Below, in pieces: positions 12,166 to 24,959 of a stretch of DNA of 64,000 nt. Where the stretch lies: positions 372,501 through 436,500 of the forward strand of contig JAXDDX010000018.1 of assembly GCA_034670405.1 (NCBI GenBank), read 5' to 3'. Position numbers and translations under genes: made by a program. Source of the DNA: Hoplostethus atlanticus (taxonomy: Eukaryota; Chordata; Actinopteri; Trachichthyiformes; Trachichthyidae). Numbering within the stretch: position 1 is the first letter of the stretch; each line of letters opens with the position of its first letter. The notes under the pieces are model-generated. The model saw only the letters and a program-made list of their open reading frames with translations, had not been told where the DNA came from and ran no database searches.

Positions 12166-12552
12166 GTAACCAAGGGCTAGACTTAACCCATGGCTAGTCT
12201 TCACCCAGGGCTAGTCTTAACTAAGAACTAATCTTAACTAAGAACTAATCTTAACTAAGGGCTAGTATTAACCCAGGGCTAGTCTTAACTAAGGACTAGT
12301 CTTAACTAAGTGCTAGGTTTAACTAAGGGCTAGTCTTCACCCAGGGCTAGTCTTAACCCAGGGCTAGTCTTAACTAAGGGCTAGTCTTAACTAAGGGCTA
12401 GGTTTAACTAAGGGCTAGTCTTCACCCAGGGCTAGTCTTAACTAAGAACTAATCTTAACTAAGGACTAGTCTTAACCCAGGGCTAGTCTTAACTAAGGGC
12501 TAGGTTTAACTAAGGGCTAGTTTTAACCAAGGGCTAGTCTTCACCCAGGGTT
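12166..12552. repeat. 17-bp minisatellite, about 23 copies
   Basis: Units of the form AGGGCTAGTCTTAACTA run in a near-continuous array. Two main variants end in AACTA or ACCC. Some copies have GGTTTAACTA or GAACTAATCTTAACTA forms, implying higher-order shuffling. No open frame crosses the array. Confidence 0.93.
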
Positions 12553-12758
12553 AATGGAGTCAATTGGGTCATGTGCCTGTGTCACATTCTAGAAAGATAC
12601 ATGGTCTTGCATAGTTCAGTTTACATATACTGGACATCCTCTGATGCATCCTCGGACACATCGCCTGTGATGTAACCTGAGGTCATCGGATGCATCGGGT
12701 ATTTCAATACATCCGAGCATGCTCGCTCCTCTTTCTGCAACTGGCCCTGATCGTGGCT

Positions 12759-13087
12759 TCAGGCCCTCTTGTGGGAAGTTGTTGGAGAGCTTCTAATTGT
12801 TGCCCACCTGGATGCCACTGCCCCCACGGACATGCTGTCACACCGCCGTGACTCAGCCTGCTCAATTGCTTCCTGTGATCTCCCAGACCTCACCTCTATG
12901 CCAAACAAAGACATTTTAGGGTCCCAGGATTCCCTGCACTGCAACACTTCTATTGCATGGGTGACCTTGACCCTTGCAGTCAGCCCTCTGAGGAGGAGCT
13001 TTGGATTGTTCTTCTGCTCATACAAAGTGATGTTGCTTAGTTATCGTGGTAGGCCCAACCACTTGTGGAAGTAGTGCCTGAGCTTCC
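12759..13087 (-). mobile_element. Non-LTR retrotransposon reverse-transcriptase fragment
   Basis: On the minus strand a single frame with one stop reads WKLRHYFHKWLGLPR, then after the stop LSNITLYEQKN and LLLRGLTARVKVTHAIEVL, then WDPKMSLFGIEVRSGR. The K-WLGLPR-L-LY, R-V-RA-EVL and GIEVRTGRKW pattern is one I recognise from the post-palm region of LINE-like reverse transcriptases in fish and amphioxus. The clade is not determined. The copy is truncated on both sides. Confidence 0.6.
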
Positions 13088-13099
13088 ATTGAACGCTGT

Positions 13100-13811
13100 A
13101 GACTTGCAGTGCGTCTGAAAATGTACTCAAATGTACTCAAATACATCACTGCATTTGAAGAACATTCTATGCTTATCTCTCAGGTGTCATTGTGCCATAA
13201 CACAACCCCTGAGGAAGAGACTTGTAATTCAAAGACATTGATAACACTGATCGCTGGCTGGGTACAGTTACCTGTCATACAAAGTCCTTTAAGGCATTGT
13301 GGACTTAAAAGAGTGAAAGTGAAAAAACATTGTTCCTTACTAAGTTGAATGGCTCCAAGACCCAATACAAATTAAATTGATGTTCACTCTATAAGGAATT
13401 GTTGGCTCCACCTTACTACTTACATTAATTCTCATATATTTTTAGAAAAGCCAATAGTAGTGGTTCTATGAATCTAATGATGAATCTATAATCTGCTCCA
13501 ACTAGTTCATGAAACAAGCTTGCAAATGGACCACATACGACTATTGAACAACTGGTCCTGGAAGGATTCTTCTTCTTATGTCAAGAGTAAAAGTCAGCTA
13601 ATAACAGTCAGATCGGCCAACCCTGAAGAGTTTTTGAGTACCACTTAGCCAGTAGAAAATACTTGTTAATAGCAAGGTAACATTAGAAAAATGATGATGA
13701 TGCATTGGCTAATTGTCTACTACATCGTTGTTTAACCCTGTACTGTAGCTTTAATAGTAACCACCTCTCAAGAAGCTGTCAGTGGGGCTGCAACAGTTAA
13801 TTATGTTCACT

Positions 13812-13814
<3 letters not shown>
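13100..13814. other. Intergenic sequence, nothing recognised
   Basis: Short opposing frames at 13109-13365 have no known motif. Confidence 0.4.

Positions 13815-13856
<42 letters not shown>
13815..13856. repeat. (AAT)n microsatellite
   Basis: About 13 near-perfect AAT units. Confidence 0.95.
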
Positions 13857-13857
<1 letters not shown>

Positions 13858-13859
13858 GT

Positions 13860-14880
13860 TCAATCTTATACATTTCCATATTTGAATAATCTATAAAAAT
13901 ATAAATTTTTTAGTGTTTAATAAATCAATACTACCCAATACAACTGTCTGTAAACCTTCTACTGTTACCATTTATTGGCATGCTATTTGTTATCGCCCAA
14001 GGGGCATTTGCACAATTTTCCAGACACTCTGTAACTTCAGACTTTGTACACTACGGCACTATTATTATATTAATAATATATAAATTATTTCATAAATCTC
14101 ATTGCATTCAGCATAACTACCTCAAGGTACACTGGAACAACACACTACCCACTCCACCTTTTCCACAGCTGCAACCATACTGTACAACATGCTGCTTGGA
14201 TTCACATGTGTATTGAATGTTGAAGGTACCTGTGGTCATATGTGCTCTTTATCGTGCTGTATGTCCTGCACTGTCCTTTAAAGGGTCATGATACCTTCAG
14301 TTTGAGTCTCTCTCCGCCAACTGTTCGATTTTGGAAAATGCAAGCGGCATGAGGAGTGAGGGGACAGGGAAGGAGTTGGTGAGAGGGAAAGATTGTACGA
14401 TGGATGACGATGTCACTAGCTGGTGACATTAAACCGGGATTGCCGCAGAAAACATGATGTGATGTATTGTCAAGATTATGAACAGGACGAGTGTCATCAT
14501 AAAATTGCCATGAACTGCATGTGAGGGGCGTGAATATGTTCAAATCAACAGAGCAGCCAAAGCTCTCAACCCACCACAGTCTTATCTGCCCTTTGATGGT
14601 ACAAGAGGGAAGCAATGAAGGATGAAAAATAGACGTCTTATGGCCACATTTGTCATTTGGGACCTGCGGGAATCAGGAAAGTGAGCAGAATCTGTTCTCT
14701 AGACACTACATCCACTGCCTTGGGCCTGTTTTACCCACAGGAAAGCAAAACCCAAGAAGAGATCTCATATTTTATCCTTTATTTCTCCTAGACAGTCGCT
14801 AAGATTAAAGGCATTTTCTTCTGTTTCTCAAATTCAACTCAACAACCGCATATAAGCTCATGTTCCTCTCATTCTGCTCA
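13860..14880. other. Intergenic sequence, nothing recognised
   Basis: The 109-codon minus frame at 14286-14615 has no family motif and no splice context. Confidence 0.4.
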
Positions 14881-15225
14881 AAACAAGAGATCTCCAAATG
14901 ATCTGAAATAAGTGTCATTTAACTTTCCTGCATGAGACCATGAGATTAGAGAAAGATCTCAAAGAAAACTCAATATGATGTATATGATGACTCCTTCTTG
15001 TCAAACATGAACAGTTATCACATCCTGCTGCATTTTCCTATTGAAGCCACGGGAGCAGCAGCCATGTAGCAGGAGCTTATTACCATTATATATGTCACAT
15101 GTTAGCATCTTCACATTTATCTCAAGAAGTCTCAAGGATTTGTTCTGTCTCCTCTTCGCTCCTAAGGGGGTTGAGAGAGACACTTCAGATGGCGCTGATC
15201 ACTTTCTTAAGAGATGAAGAAAAGA
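14881..15225. repeat. Duplicated element, copy A (142-bp core at 15005-15146)
   Basis: This segment is repeated in the same orientation at 56469-56757. The core 15005-15146 aligns gap-free to 56556-56697 with four mismatches in 142 positions. Flanks align less well, with indels, but are anchored by the shared start AAACAAGAGATCT and by the shared end TTTCTTAAGAGATGAAGAAA. No terminal inverted repeats or A tail were seen. It may be an unnamed dispersed repeat or a duplicated conserved noncoding element. Confidence 0.9.
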
Positions 15226-15229
15226 CAAT

Positions 15230-16010
15230 TTACTAGATGCACACACACATATACGTGTACACTAGCGGTCATAAGTCCTCACTTTATCGCAATAATACAA
15301 ACATGATACAAACACATCAAAGACCATCACCAACCTCCACGTACAAGAGTGTGAAAATAACAGACTGGATCAATACTTTGTTTGGCTTGAGAGCAGCTGT
15401 TGGCGGGGAACCGAGATCACAAGAGCTCAGTTTCAATGACCACACTAACAGCTGCACTGAGATGCTGAATGCAGGGAGGAGACCTGGGCTTCTGAGTTGG
15501 GCGGATGCCTTGTGTGCTGAAAAAGCTCCATCTGCTCCTTCGAGTCTTGGATCAGTCCTCAGCATCAGACTGCTTTTGAAATGGTGCCTGGGTGTTTGTG
15601 ATCTACGTATGCGTGGACAAACCCCAGATCAGTTCCAGGTGCAACAGGAAAGAACTGTCCGGACAGTCGGAGGATGCCAGTGATGTGTGAATAAAAAAAG
15701 CATGGTGGAGGATTTGAAGTTCATGCGGTGTTGTTTGATAGGTCTGCCGTTAGGTCTGCCGTTGGGATTACTTTCACCTCTCACCCTCGCGTTCTTGCAT
15801 TAATTCATCAAAACAAATGAGAAAGAAATAGAAGAAATGCTGATGAAGAAAAGATGGTGAGAAGAGGATAAAAGATATGATGGCAAAATTGTGCGAGCGA
15901 GAATGTGGGGCTGCCTGAGAGGGTGGGGAAAATGAAAGAGTTTGCCTCAGAGTCCTCCGTCATTTATGCTTGGAAAAAAAGGAAAAAAACACATAGAGGG
16001 CTCCTGTCTC
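15230..16010. other. Noncoding sequence, possible conserved element
   Basis: A 148-codon frame at 15237-15683 has no known motif. TTGCATTAATTCATC near 15797 is POU/homeodomain-like. Confidence 0.35.
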
Positions 16011-16024
16011 GTTGCCATGGTAAC
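16011..16024. promoter_or_regulatory. Perfect palindromic RFX X-box
   Basis: GTTGCCATGGTAAC is a complete 14-bp palindrome and an ideal match to the RFX-family X-box. No transcription start is known nearby, so it is a candidate distal element. Confidence 0.6.
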
Positions 16025-16029
16025 CCGAA

Positions 16030-19000
16030 GGCTATTATCGTACCTTGCCATTCATTATGAAAGGACTTCAGTTGACAGAGAGAGACGGGAGGGGAGAGTG
16101 GAGGATGGTGTGGTGCATTTTCCTAGCTCACAGCTGGGAAACAGAGGGAAAGAGGGACTGAATGAGTGAAAGCGACACTCCACTACGCAGTGTAGTGCCT
16201 GCAGATCAGCACACTGACACTGAAAATCAGTTTCTGTTGAGTAGACATCAAGAAAATAATATAATGGAAACCTACCCATAATTCCGTTCAGCATGAGGGA
16301 TAGTAAAAATCGACCAATCACGCGAAGCAACGACACGGCGCTGAACACGTCCACATTCGGGCCGCAGTAATTTTGCATGTGGAAGTTGTTGTGTAGCGTT
16401 TTGATAATACTGCGTACTGAAAATACACGTTTAGCAGGGTTAGTGCTGTAGGATCATGTGTGTAGTTTTTGGACGTAGGGTGAGAGCAGGGGTGAACAGG
16501 TTGGCTTTGAGCTGTTTGTTTTTTTTCATCTTCTGTTTGATCGATGCGGTCCTCCACTTTCCCTCAATTTACCACCAGCCGAAGCTCAGCGCTGTGAAGC
16601 TGTGGGTGCTTTTCTCATACGCAGGCCTGTAAATGTGTTGGGACTTGAAACGGTATTTCACTTTGCTAGAATATTAGAACTGTTCACCATACTCACCTAT
16701 GAAGACTGGAACTGGGAGAAATAGCTGCCTTGAGGAGCTGTATTTGTGAGTTTGCTTTTTTCACTCTTCATCCAGCGCCATTGTTTGGAAACTAAACACT
16801 GTACTTTTAACGCACATATAGCAGGGACTACAGCAATGCAGATGCCAAAAGAAACGTGTTATTACATGTTTTAAAAAGGACTGGGCAGCTTCTAGGAGTT
16901 TAACTTTTAAAAATGAAATAAGTTCCTGTTATATCCTGTTGGTCAACTCTAAGTCAACTTCTGTGCTGTCAGTGTAAACAGTGAGACAGATTGCATAGCT
17001 ACAGGCATTGCATGCACCATAGGGCCTGAGAACAATAAATAATCATTTAAAATAATTGCAATATAAAAATGATAATATAATAATAATACTTCTTTACAGA
17101 GAATGCTTATTATATACAGTATATATAGAATACTTTATGAAACAATCTGTTCCAAAACATGAAAAATTCCTTTTTTCATAGTTCATATAGTGTTTAGCTA
17201 CTGTCGAAGGAGTTCATATGGAGGAGAGGATGTTAAACAGTGCTGGCAAAGTTACACACAACACACGTCCCAACAGACATAACTTTGTGCATGGACAGGA
17301 GTTAGCATGTAAGTAACCGAGAGGCGTTCCAGCAGATGATTCAGGAAGCTGTCAGTCTGGTTAAATCATTCTCAGTACGGCTGTCAGAGATCAGCGCCGG
17401 CCCATGCAGTTGTGCTGCTGTTGCTTTCTGTGCGAGGGGAGCGAGGCAGGCCAGTGTGACAGTGCATTAGCAGCCATAGTCCATTCCCTCCGTCCCCAGA
17501 GAAACCAGAGGAGGCATATTAACATTCTCCTCAGAAGAGCCACAGGATCTGCCTTCAATGCCGTCTGACCCCGAACAAAAGACAGTGTGTGCGAGACGCA
17601 GAGAGAGACAGGCCGGGGGTGTGTGTAACTGTGTGAAAGACGAGGAGAAACAGACAGGGAAGGTGAAAGAGGAAGAAGGGCGAGGAGAAGGAGATGAGTT
17701 TCAGAATACATGTACAGGCTGCTGTGCGTGGATTTTGCCCTGCACCGGTTAACATCTCCTCTTCCAACATACTGTAACCTCAGAGTCCTGCAAAAAACAG
17801 AAACCTTTCAGGAATTTAGGAACTGGTTGCTTTTCCCGAGTAGTTTCAACCAAGCAATCTGATTGGTCCCAAGGCCTATTTCAACCATCCTGATGGCTCC
17901 ATGAGAACATAGTATGTACTGCTCTATACGAAACAGGATTGGTTGCTATGTCAACTCTTTTGGTAACCACAGAATTCATGAGCAATTCCTTGTGCTTAGT
18001 CTTCTACTGTTTTCTATTCTTGTTTATGTACTCTTTTTCAGTTAAAGAACATGCACTGGTAAGCACTGTTAGCATAGCAACCAATAACATTTTTGATACA
18101 ACAGCTTCCTGCACTTTACATGCACAGTTGGAACGAGTAGTCATACATCCCATTGCTGCCCTTGTTTCTCTTTCGCCACCCAACCCACAGCAGCTGCCTT
18201 TATCTCTGCCCATTATGAAATATCCATATCAAACAGCATTATTTGCTTTGTTGTTGTGCTGCATCAATAATTTTCCCTCTACAGCCTACTGAGCTTATTT
18301 TGTCAGCCAGTAAAATATGATCATTCCTATATCATCTGTGAACGATAAAAATAAAGTAAAAGATTATTGGCAGCAATACGAGAAAATGGCAGCCCAGCTT
18401 CTCACAAGAGCATGAATGACTTATTCTGTCAACAGTATCCTAGCTGAAGAAATACTTGTCAATAACCTATAAGGTCACGTTCATTAAAAGTGTGAGTATT
18501 TCTGTCTCAAATGAAACATTTCCATTTCTATTTTAGGTGTTTAGCTGATGCTGTTATCCTGGGCGATTTCCAACGCAGCAGTGGAACGAGCTTCCACTCC
18601 TAGATCACCACTATTCCAGGCAACCAATAATAATGTGTGCCAGGCTCACAGCACCCAGACGTATAGATGTAACAAATATTCCTGTGTCCCTAGAATGATC
18701 ACGTATTATGGGGAAACGCTTGGTAAAAAATAAATAGGAATTAGATGCAAAACAGGCAAATCTGCAGTGTTTCAAAACCTTTTTTATAATTGCAGAAGTT
18801 GACAGGATAGGGCCGTTCGGCTTGTTCATGTGCACAGCTTTTGCTGATGTTTCAAGTTCAAGTCTGATTTATAACCAGAAATGTGTGTAGTGATCCATAT
18901 GCAGTGTTTTATAAATCTGAGAACGAGTGTGTTTGCACCTTTTTACCTGCACACACACACACCAACAACTGGAAATAGCATTTTAGTTGTGAATCTGCAG

Positions 19001-19841
19001 GTTTGTGAAGTGAACCACATGATGTATCCAGGGTCTGATCAAATACGACTGTGATGTGCATACTGTTTAGTAGCTCTGACTAAACTGCTCTCTGATTGGC
19101 GTAGCTGGTGGGACTGAGGCTGGGACTCGGATAAAATATTGACAAAATACTGACAAAATATTAACTGTAAAGCAAAGAGAAAAAACATCCTAATGTATAT
19201 TACACAATGCAGGAGCAGAAAAAAAAATAAAACTGACAACCTCAGATACATCGATTTATTCTCAATGGACAGTTCAATGTTTAATACTCCTTGTGATTGC
19301 ATCGGTACAGTTTCTCCTCCGCTGCGTGTCTGACAGGGACGAGGACCTCCTGAGCTCACCACTGTACTGTAAAACTGCACCTCCACCCACTCACATCCAC
19401 ATCCTTTTCACCCACAGCAAAATATAACTTCCACAAAAGATTAAATACAGTAATTGTGTTTGCGCCATGACCTTTATGACACTCATTTATGACAAACGGT
19501 ACATTACTGCAACTCATATTGTATGAATAGTTTGTATATGTATTCTGAAGGACATCTGATGAACAGAAACATTCAAATTGAATACAATACATAGTAAAGC
19601 TGCAGGCTGTCGCATCACAAGGCTAAACTTTGAAAGTAGCAAATGATTTATGTTTTGGTGAGTTATTTATCTACACGATCTGATCAATTTCTGATGTGAA
19701 TTGATGTTTGGAGTGAATGTGAGCATGTGTGAAGCACAGTCTTATTTTTATGATGGGTGTCTGTTCTGAGCACATATGGTCAAGGAATGCAGCGGCTGCC
19801 AAGGAGAGTTATCAGTACTTCTCTTAGCACTGCACTCTACG

Positions 19842-19845
<4 letters not shown>
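16030..19845. other. Noncoding sequence with weak promoter-like and exon-like signals
   Basis: On the minus strand a strong donor (GTGAGTATGG, around 16695) follows a possible short exon. The GC-richer stretch 16300-16620 could be a promoter. Neither can be tied to a gene. The frames at 17391-17770 are compositional. Confidence 0.35.
17942..17955. promoter_or_regulatory. RFX X-box-like site
   Basis: GTTGCTATGTCAAC is a degenerate X-box palindrome, very similar to the site at 9285. Confidence 0.3.

Positions 19846-19847
<2 letters not shown>

Positions 19848-19895
<48 letters not shown>
19848..19895. repeat. (CA)n microsatellite
   Basis: About 20 uninterrupted CA units followed by CGCACACA. 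Confidence 0.95.
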
Positions 19896-20548
19896 TGTAT
19901 GTTCTCTCACATACTCCCAGCACACACTGGCTCCTGGAACTAAACCAGTGATGAGTCAGGTACAGATTGTTCAATATCAAGGTTAACAGGTAACAGTGGC
20001 TGCAGGAATAGGTCACTAGCCTCCACTCCATGACAACGGTGCTATTTTATAACAGGAGTGGTTGCAGTAGGCGTGTAGCTTGCATACTGTGATAAAATGT
20101 GGTAGCTGGGTACAGGCACGTATTGCGATATGGCTGTGCTGGGGCGGTGTTGGCATGGCACAAAACAACAGCGGCAGGAGAGAGAGGCTGGCAAACGCTG
20201 GAGGCTGGGTTAGATGATTTGGGTTGAGTGCAGCAGAGGCGGGGAGCGTGAGTAGCAACAAGATGGCGGCAGTCTGCAGCACAGTGTAGTGTAGCTCTGT
20301 CCAGGGGGAGAAGAGACTCTTAAGCCAGAGGCGTAACCTGCACAGGGCACCTGGGTGCCAAGTATCACAGGGAGTTGGAGCCGGGCCTTTCCACGGGGTG
20401 GGGCAGGCAGAGTGGCGCCAGCACCCAGAGGAGCACAGATAGGTGAAGGGGGCGCGAGAACAATAGAATGGCTGCCTCCCAGACAGAGCTGCCGTACTGC
20501 AGCGTGATAAGAGAAGGGGAAGGAGAGGGGGGTGGGAGGTAGACACAC

Positions 20549-20729
20549 CTGCTCCTGCTGCTGGAGCTACAGCAACTAACCCAGCAGCAGGCAGAGTGAA
20601 TCGAAACGGAGTTGAGCTACATTCACACGCGAGTCCAGCCTCTCATCCAGGGAGCAGAGGGCATCTCAGGTCTCTCTGAGAGCATGGGGGGTGGGGTAGG
20701 GGCAGTGAGTTCACGGCACAGGGGAAGAG
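20549..20729 (-). ncRNA. Candidate exon of the microRNA host transcript, downstream of miR-125b
   Basis: On the minus strand a strong pyrimidine tract and acceptor (CATCTGTCTTTTCCAG) precede 20729. A possible donor (GAGCAG then GTGTGTCT) follows 20549. The only frame open at the start closes after 34 codons and shows no known motif, so a noncoding exon is more likely than a coding one. It lies about 3.6 kb downstream of miR-125b on the same strand, where a later exon of the host would be expected. The donor is weak, so the exon could instead be terminal and longer. Confidence 0.35.
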
Positions 20730-20935
20730 CTGGAAAAGACAGATGAAGATGCAAGAATACACTCACTGACATATGCAGTATACTCACATGACACAAAAAG
20801 TATTTATTCATGCATTCGGAAGGTGAAAAGGTATACTGCATCTGAAATGTTGAGGTTTGCTCCCAATATCTTCACTCATAAACCTTCCAGGACTTAATAC
20901 CTCTAAAACAATCACATTCTAAAGCATTAATAAAA

Positions 20936-20954
20936 GTGTGTGTGTGTGTGTGTG
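20936..20954. repeat. (TG)n microsatellite
   Basis: Nine to ten TG units. Confidence 0.9.
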
Positions 20955-21570
20955 CTGGCCTATACATTACATTGGCATCAGTCTGGAGATTAATGACAGT
21001 GACTAGTACAGGCATTATAAAATGAATAAGCGCGTTTAAACTCCAATTCAGCGACAACATCCATAGTAGTTTATTTAGTTTGAGAAAGGCTGCATCATTC
21101 AAATCTCACAACAAAGCGTTGTTGACATTCCTGCCACGCCTGCTTGGTCAGTCAGCCCGCGAATGACTGACAGTATGAAAGCGCATGCACTGTTGAATGC
21201 TCGTCTGTGAGGTAACCATTATCTGAATAACATCTAATTACATGTAAAGCACAACGTGTGTAATGCAGTCTGACGTAGAAATGGAAACACAGCACAGGCT
21301 CGCTCTCTGGTATTTATGTTCTTCCTTTCTTTGTCCATCAGTCTCCGCCACACTGTGACCTTGTCTATACACTACACCTGCAATGACACTATAATGTGGC
21401 AACACACATCAAGCGAGTCATCACTGGAAAACACCGGAGGATCTTTAGTGCCGTCAATAGTCGGCCATTTTACTACTTGGAGAAAATATGGCAGAGACGA
21501 GGTGGCAGTGCTGTGGTGGAACGTCTCGTCTTCGTTCATTTTGTGGAACGTGTTTGCGCACGCTCGCTCG

Positions 21571-21574
21571 CACA

Positions 21575-21611
<37 letters not shown>
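21571..21611. repeat. (CA)n microsatellite with CG interruptions
   Basis: CACACGCG followed by about 15 CA units. Confidence 0.93.
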
Positions 21612-21613
<2 letters not shown>

Positions 21614-21993
21614 TGATGAGAGGACTTGGGGTTGCATGTCCTCTCAAGGTACAAAATCCAATCCAAAAGTGAGAATAAAATGCCTCGGCCAACTTGTGCG
21701 TAACTGCAAACACGGAACGTCGGCACCTTTCATCCTCTTTAGTTATTACTTTTGTGTCAAAGGATACGATAACGTTGCAAAACCAAACACAGAAATCAAA
21801 TCCGGTATCAATCTACAAATATTCCACGTGTAGCCGCTCCCTCTCTCTTACTTGCTGTCTCTCTTCCTGTATTTCTCTCAGTCTGTGTGTCTGCTGGCTG
21901 AGGCAAACGCTGCCCTTCTGACACCATAACCTACTGCTGCAGACCTGCTGCTCTGAGCGGGAAACCCCTATTGAACTGAGTTGACCCCACATG

Positions 21994-22008
21994 CCACCAG
22001 AGGACAGC
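21994..22008 (+). promoter_or_regulatory. CTCF-like motif, one mismatch
   Basis: CCACCAGAGGACAGC differs from the core CTCF consensus at one position. Confidence 0.3.
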
Positions 22009-22255
22009 ATCACACATACAGTATATACATATACACACATACATAAATGTGTGTGAACCTTTTGGGCATACGCAAATAATAGAAAGCAGATTGATAATAC
22101 ATACAATAATCTGAAGCCACGTGTGCCCGAATAAAACGTTAGGGTTTTATTAGGTTAAACATCTTTGTAGACACATACGTAAGAGAAGACATGCTCAGAC
22201 AGTAGCATGTTTATAGCCACCTACATCCACACAAGATAACGTATGTGCACAGATA

Positions 22256-22257
22256 AG

Positions 22258-22288
<31 letters not shown>

Positions 22289-22289
22289 A
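22256..22289. repeat. (CT)n microsatellite
   Basis: About 15 CT units with one CG interruption. Confidence 0.93.
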
Positions 22290-23418
22290 CTAACTGACTC
22301 GTTTTCACAGGCAAGCCTCTGAGAGTTGCAGAGATTATATTGCGATAACACAAGACATCAAACCCCTAAACCTAAACCACTCCAATACGCACATGATCCC
22401 CAAGATGGAGACAGCAGCAGTGATGTATTGCAAACCACGGAAATGGCAGATCATGGCATGCACAGAAAGTTGGATTCAAGATCACAGATCAGTGTGACAC
22501 CCTACAGCAATCATTATCACGTTCTACTGCGAGTTCAGTACAATTATTAGCAGAGAAAAGAATACATTCAAGTTATTTGTGTCTATTTTGTTTCATTTGC
22601 AGTAACAGGATGATTGAAGGTCCATTTAATAAATCATACCCTTGTTTGCTTACAGTCAATCCTCATAGAGATACGATGAAATGCAACAAAGCTAGAAAGA
22701 CAAACTCCCAACAAGATATCAATATGACCTCCAGAGTGTTTGACCACATACTAAAAATGCCTACTTAATGAATCTGTCCAACTCTTTCAGCATGGGAGGT
22801 TCGTAACAATAAAGGGCAGTCATCTCTTTAGCTGTTCATGTGATACGGCTGAAAATACCATCAAATCTCGAATGAAAGCTGACTATCTGCTGACTATTAG
22901 AGCTCACTGAAAGATACTGCACACACAAGGAGCTACTTCAGACTGTGGCTGGAAAAGGGAGGACACATAAAGGGTTGCCGTCACAGATCACCAACCAATT
23001 ACAGAGAGAGAGAGATCCTCCTCCCAGCCGGGTTTCGACATATTTTAGGAGGAGAACTGTTGAGTATTGAAATTAACCCTCCTTAGCATCGCACAGTGGA
23101 TTACACCAGCTGAGGACCTGGGATGATCCCACCTATTGGCCAACGTATCAAAAAGCTTTCATCTATCACGGTCTCATCCATTCTCTCTTTCCATCACATC
23201 CATTATCACATGGCATATTTTCACATCTCAGCACCATCCTGCTCCGTAGTTTTGTGATGTATTAAAGGGCACGGCGCCCTGCTGCACACTAGCAAAAGTA
23301 GCTTACTACTTCAGTTTCACTATCCATCCCTTTCCAGATGGGAAACGGCTTTGTAGAGGATGCTTATCATTAACACCCACATGGATGCGTATCCACCATG
23401 CATGCCACACATCACACA

Positions 23419-23419
<1 letters not shown>

Positions 23420-23449
<30 letters not shown>
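23420..23449. repeat. (CA)n microsatellite
   Basis: About 15 CA units, followed by a short GATA run. Confidence 0.93.
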
Positions 23450-23451
<2 letters not shown>

Positions 23452-23856
23452 TAGATAGGTGCACTGGGCACAGTGGTAGACAGATGAGAATTTCCATGAG
23501 GTCAAACACAAGTGTACTGAGCTTTCAGTGTCACGCTCTCACCAGTACTTTGTGCAGCTCTCAAGATAAGGCATGCAGCCGATGGTCAGATGGAGTAGAG
23601 CAAATATTAACTGGGATGAATTCTCTGTTTCTTCTCCTATTTATATAGAAAACATAAGGTTTTTACACTTTACAGTAAGACTATCTGTGCACTGCTACAT
23701 TGTCCAACTCATCTTATTGTATTTGTTCTATTCTTTGCAGTCACTACATTGTCTTCAATAACTGCTATCTTATTGTAGACCAATGCTGCCAAGTTGCATA
23801 CATGAATGTATATTGGTATACTGTAGTCAATGTGTATGTGTGAACTAATGAATGTG

Positions 23857-23886
23857 TATATATATATATATATATTTTTTTTTTTT
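23857..23886. repeat. (TA)n and poly(T) tract
   Basis: About nine TA units run into a T12 run. Confidence 0.9.
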
Positions 23887-24327
23887 CATGTGTCTATAGG
23901 TCTAGTCTCTTATAGCCTCCTGTATGTCCTTGTGCCATATGTGTATGCTATTATGTGAAACAATGGGGGTTTGGAAAATGTGTCAGCATGTCGCCATATC
24001 ACCCCACCTAGTCTGGTCATCCCTCCATCCCAGTCACATGTGCTTCATACCCACATTCCACTATCCATCGACCCCCCGCCCGTACCCGACACACTGCGCC
24101 TCCCTCTGGGTCTAACCCTCCATATCCGAAAAGAAACTCAACGTTCTTCCCTTTCTTTTCCCGCTACCTCTCTTTCCTCCGTGTGGGTGGATCAAGTGAG
24201 CATTCCTCGCCACCATGCCTAGCTGACTTAAAAAAAAAAAGCCATGTCTTCCCTCTTCTTTTGCGCTTGGTGTCCTTCCGCCATGTTAAGTCTTTTCTGG
24301 CGTTACAGGTTTCCTAAAGAGATGTGT

Positions 24328-24413
24328 GAGTGCCCCTCGCAGCTCCCAAGAACCCAACCCGTGCACATCACAGCAAAACGTCACAAGTTAGGGTCTCAGG
24401 GAATGAGAAGGGT
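24328..24413 (-). ncRNA. mir125b: miR-125b precursor (mir-125b-1 type)
   Basis: The precursor lies on the minus strand. The 5p product occupies 24381-24402 and begins UCCCUGAGACCCUAACUUGU, which is exactly miR-125b (seed CCCUGAG). The 3p arm at 24341-24362 begins ACGGGUUGGGUUCUUGGGAG and pairs with the 5p arm across an 18-nt loop. The 3p arm is close to the mir-125b-1 form of mammals, with two substitutions as I recall it. The product loads into Argonaute and represses targets by seed pairing; the family (lin-4/miR-125) acts in developmental timing and neural and muscle differentiation. It is the last member of the cluster in transcription order, about 4.8 kb downstream of let-7a, and is inferred to lie in a host intron after the exon at 25355-25415. 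Confidence 0.97.
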
Positions 24414-24959
24414 ACAGATAGTTTTTTTTTTTCGTCTGGCCTTTCCTAAGCCAGACTGATAGGACATCTGCTGCTCGGCTGCCATGACTGATAACGGAGC
24501 AGACAATGGCAGCTTCCTCTCTCCTTCGTGCTAGAGCGCTGCACCCTAGGTCTCAGTTTTGTCGCACACAGTAAGTCCAATCTGGTCACGGTAAGTCAGG
24601 GTCTGCACAACCCCATCTCCCACGCATGGGTGTATCCATAACACATAGCATATATGCACAGATATACACACATACAAAACAAAAATATGTCATGGCATTC
24701 TAGTCGAATACCGATACACACCACCAGCACACTGAATGCAAAGAGTATAGTACAAAAACTGAACACACACTTACACACACTGCAGTCACACTGGATGCCC
24801 ATTCACACCCAGACAGACAGCACTTCATTATCACATGATGATCATAGGAAAGGCTCTGCCTCAGTATGTTTTGGCCTTTCTGTCACAGCCCCAACCTGGC
24901 TGGTCCAAAGCGTGGGATCGATAATGAAATATCTCTGATCTCTAACTTAAAATAATGCG

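Larger units (their letters stand above)
20960..24327. other. Noncoding sequence downstream of the miRNA cluster
   Basis: Apart from the microsatellites listed separately and a CTCF-like site, no gene was recognised. Reading frames around 21316-21833 run through CA repeats and are not genes. Confidence 0.4.

Noticed and set aside
20016-20548. Two overlapping minus-strand frames of 176 and 112 codons
   Set aside because: Composition is Pro/Ser/Leu-rich from pyrimidine-rich DNA; no motif; initiation region is a candidate splice donor instead.
21316-21833. Four overlapping frames on both strands of 90-145 codons
   Set aside because: They exist because CA/GT repeats lack stop codons in most frames.
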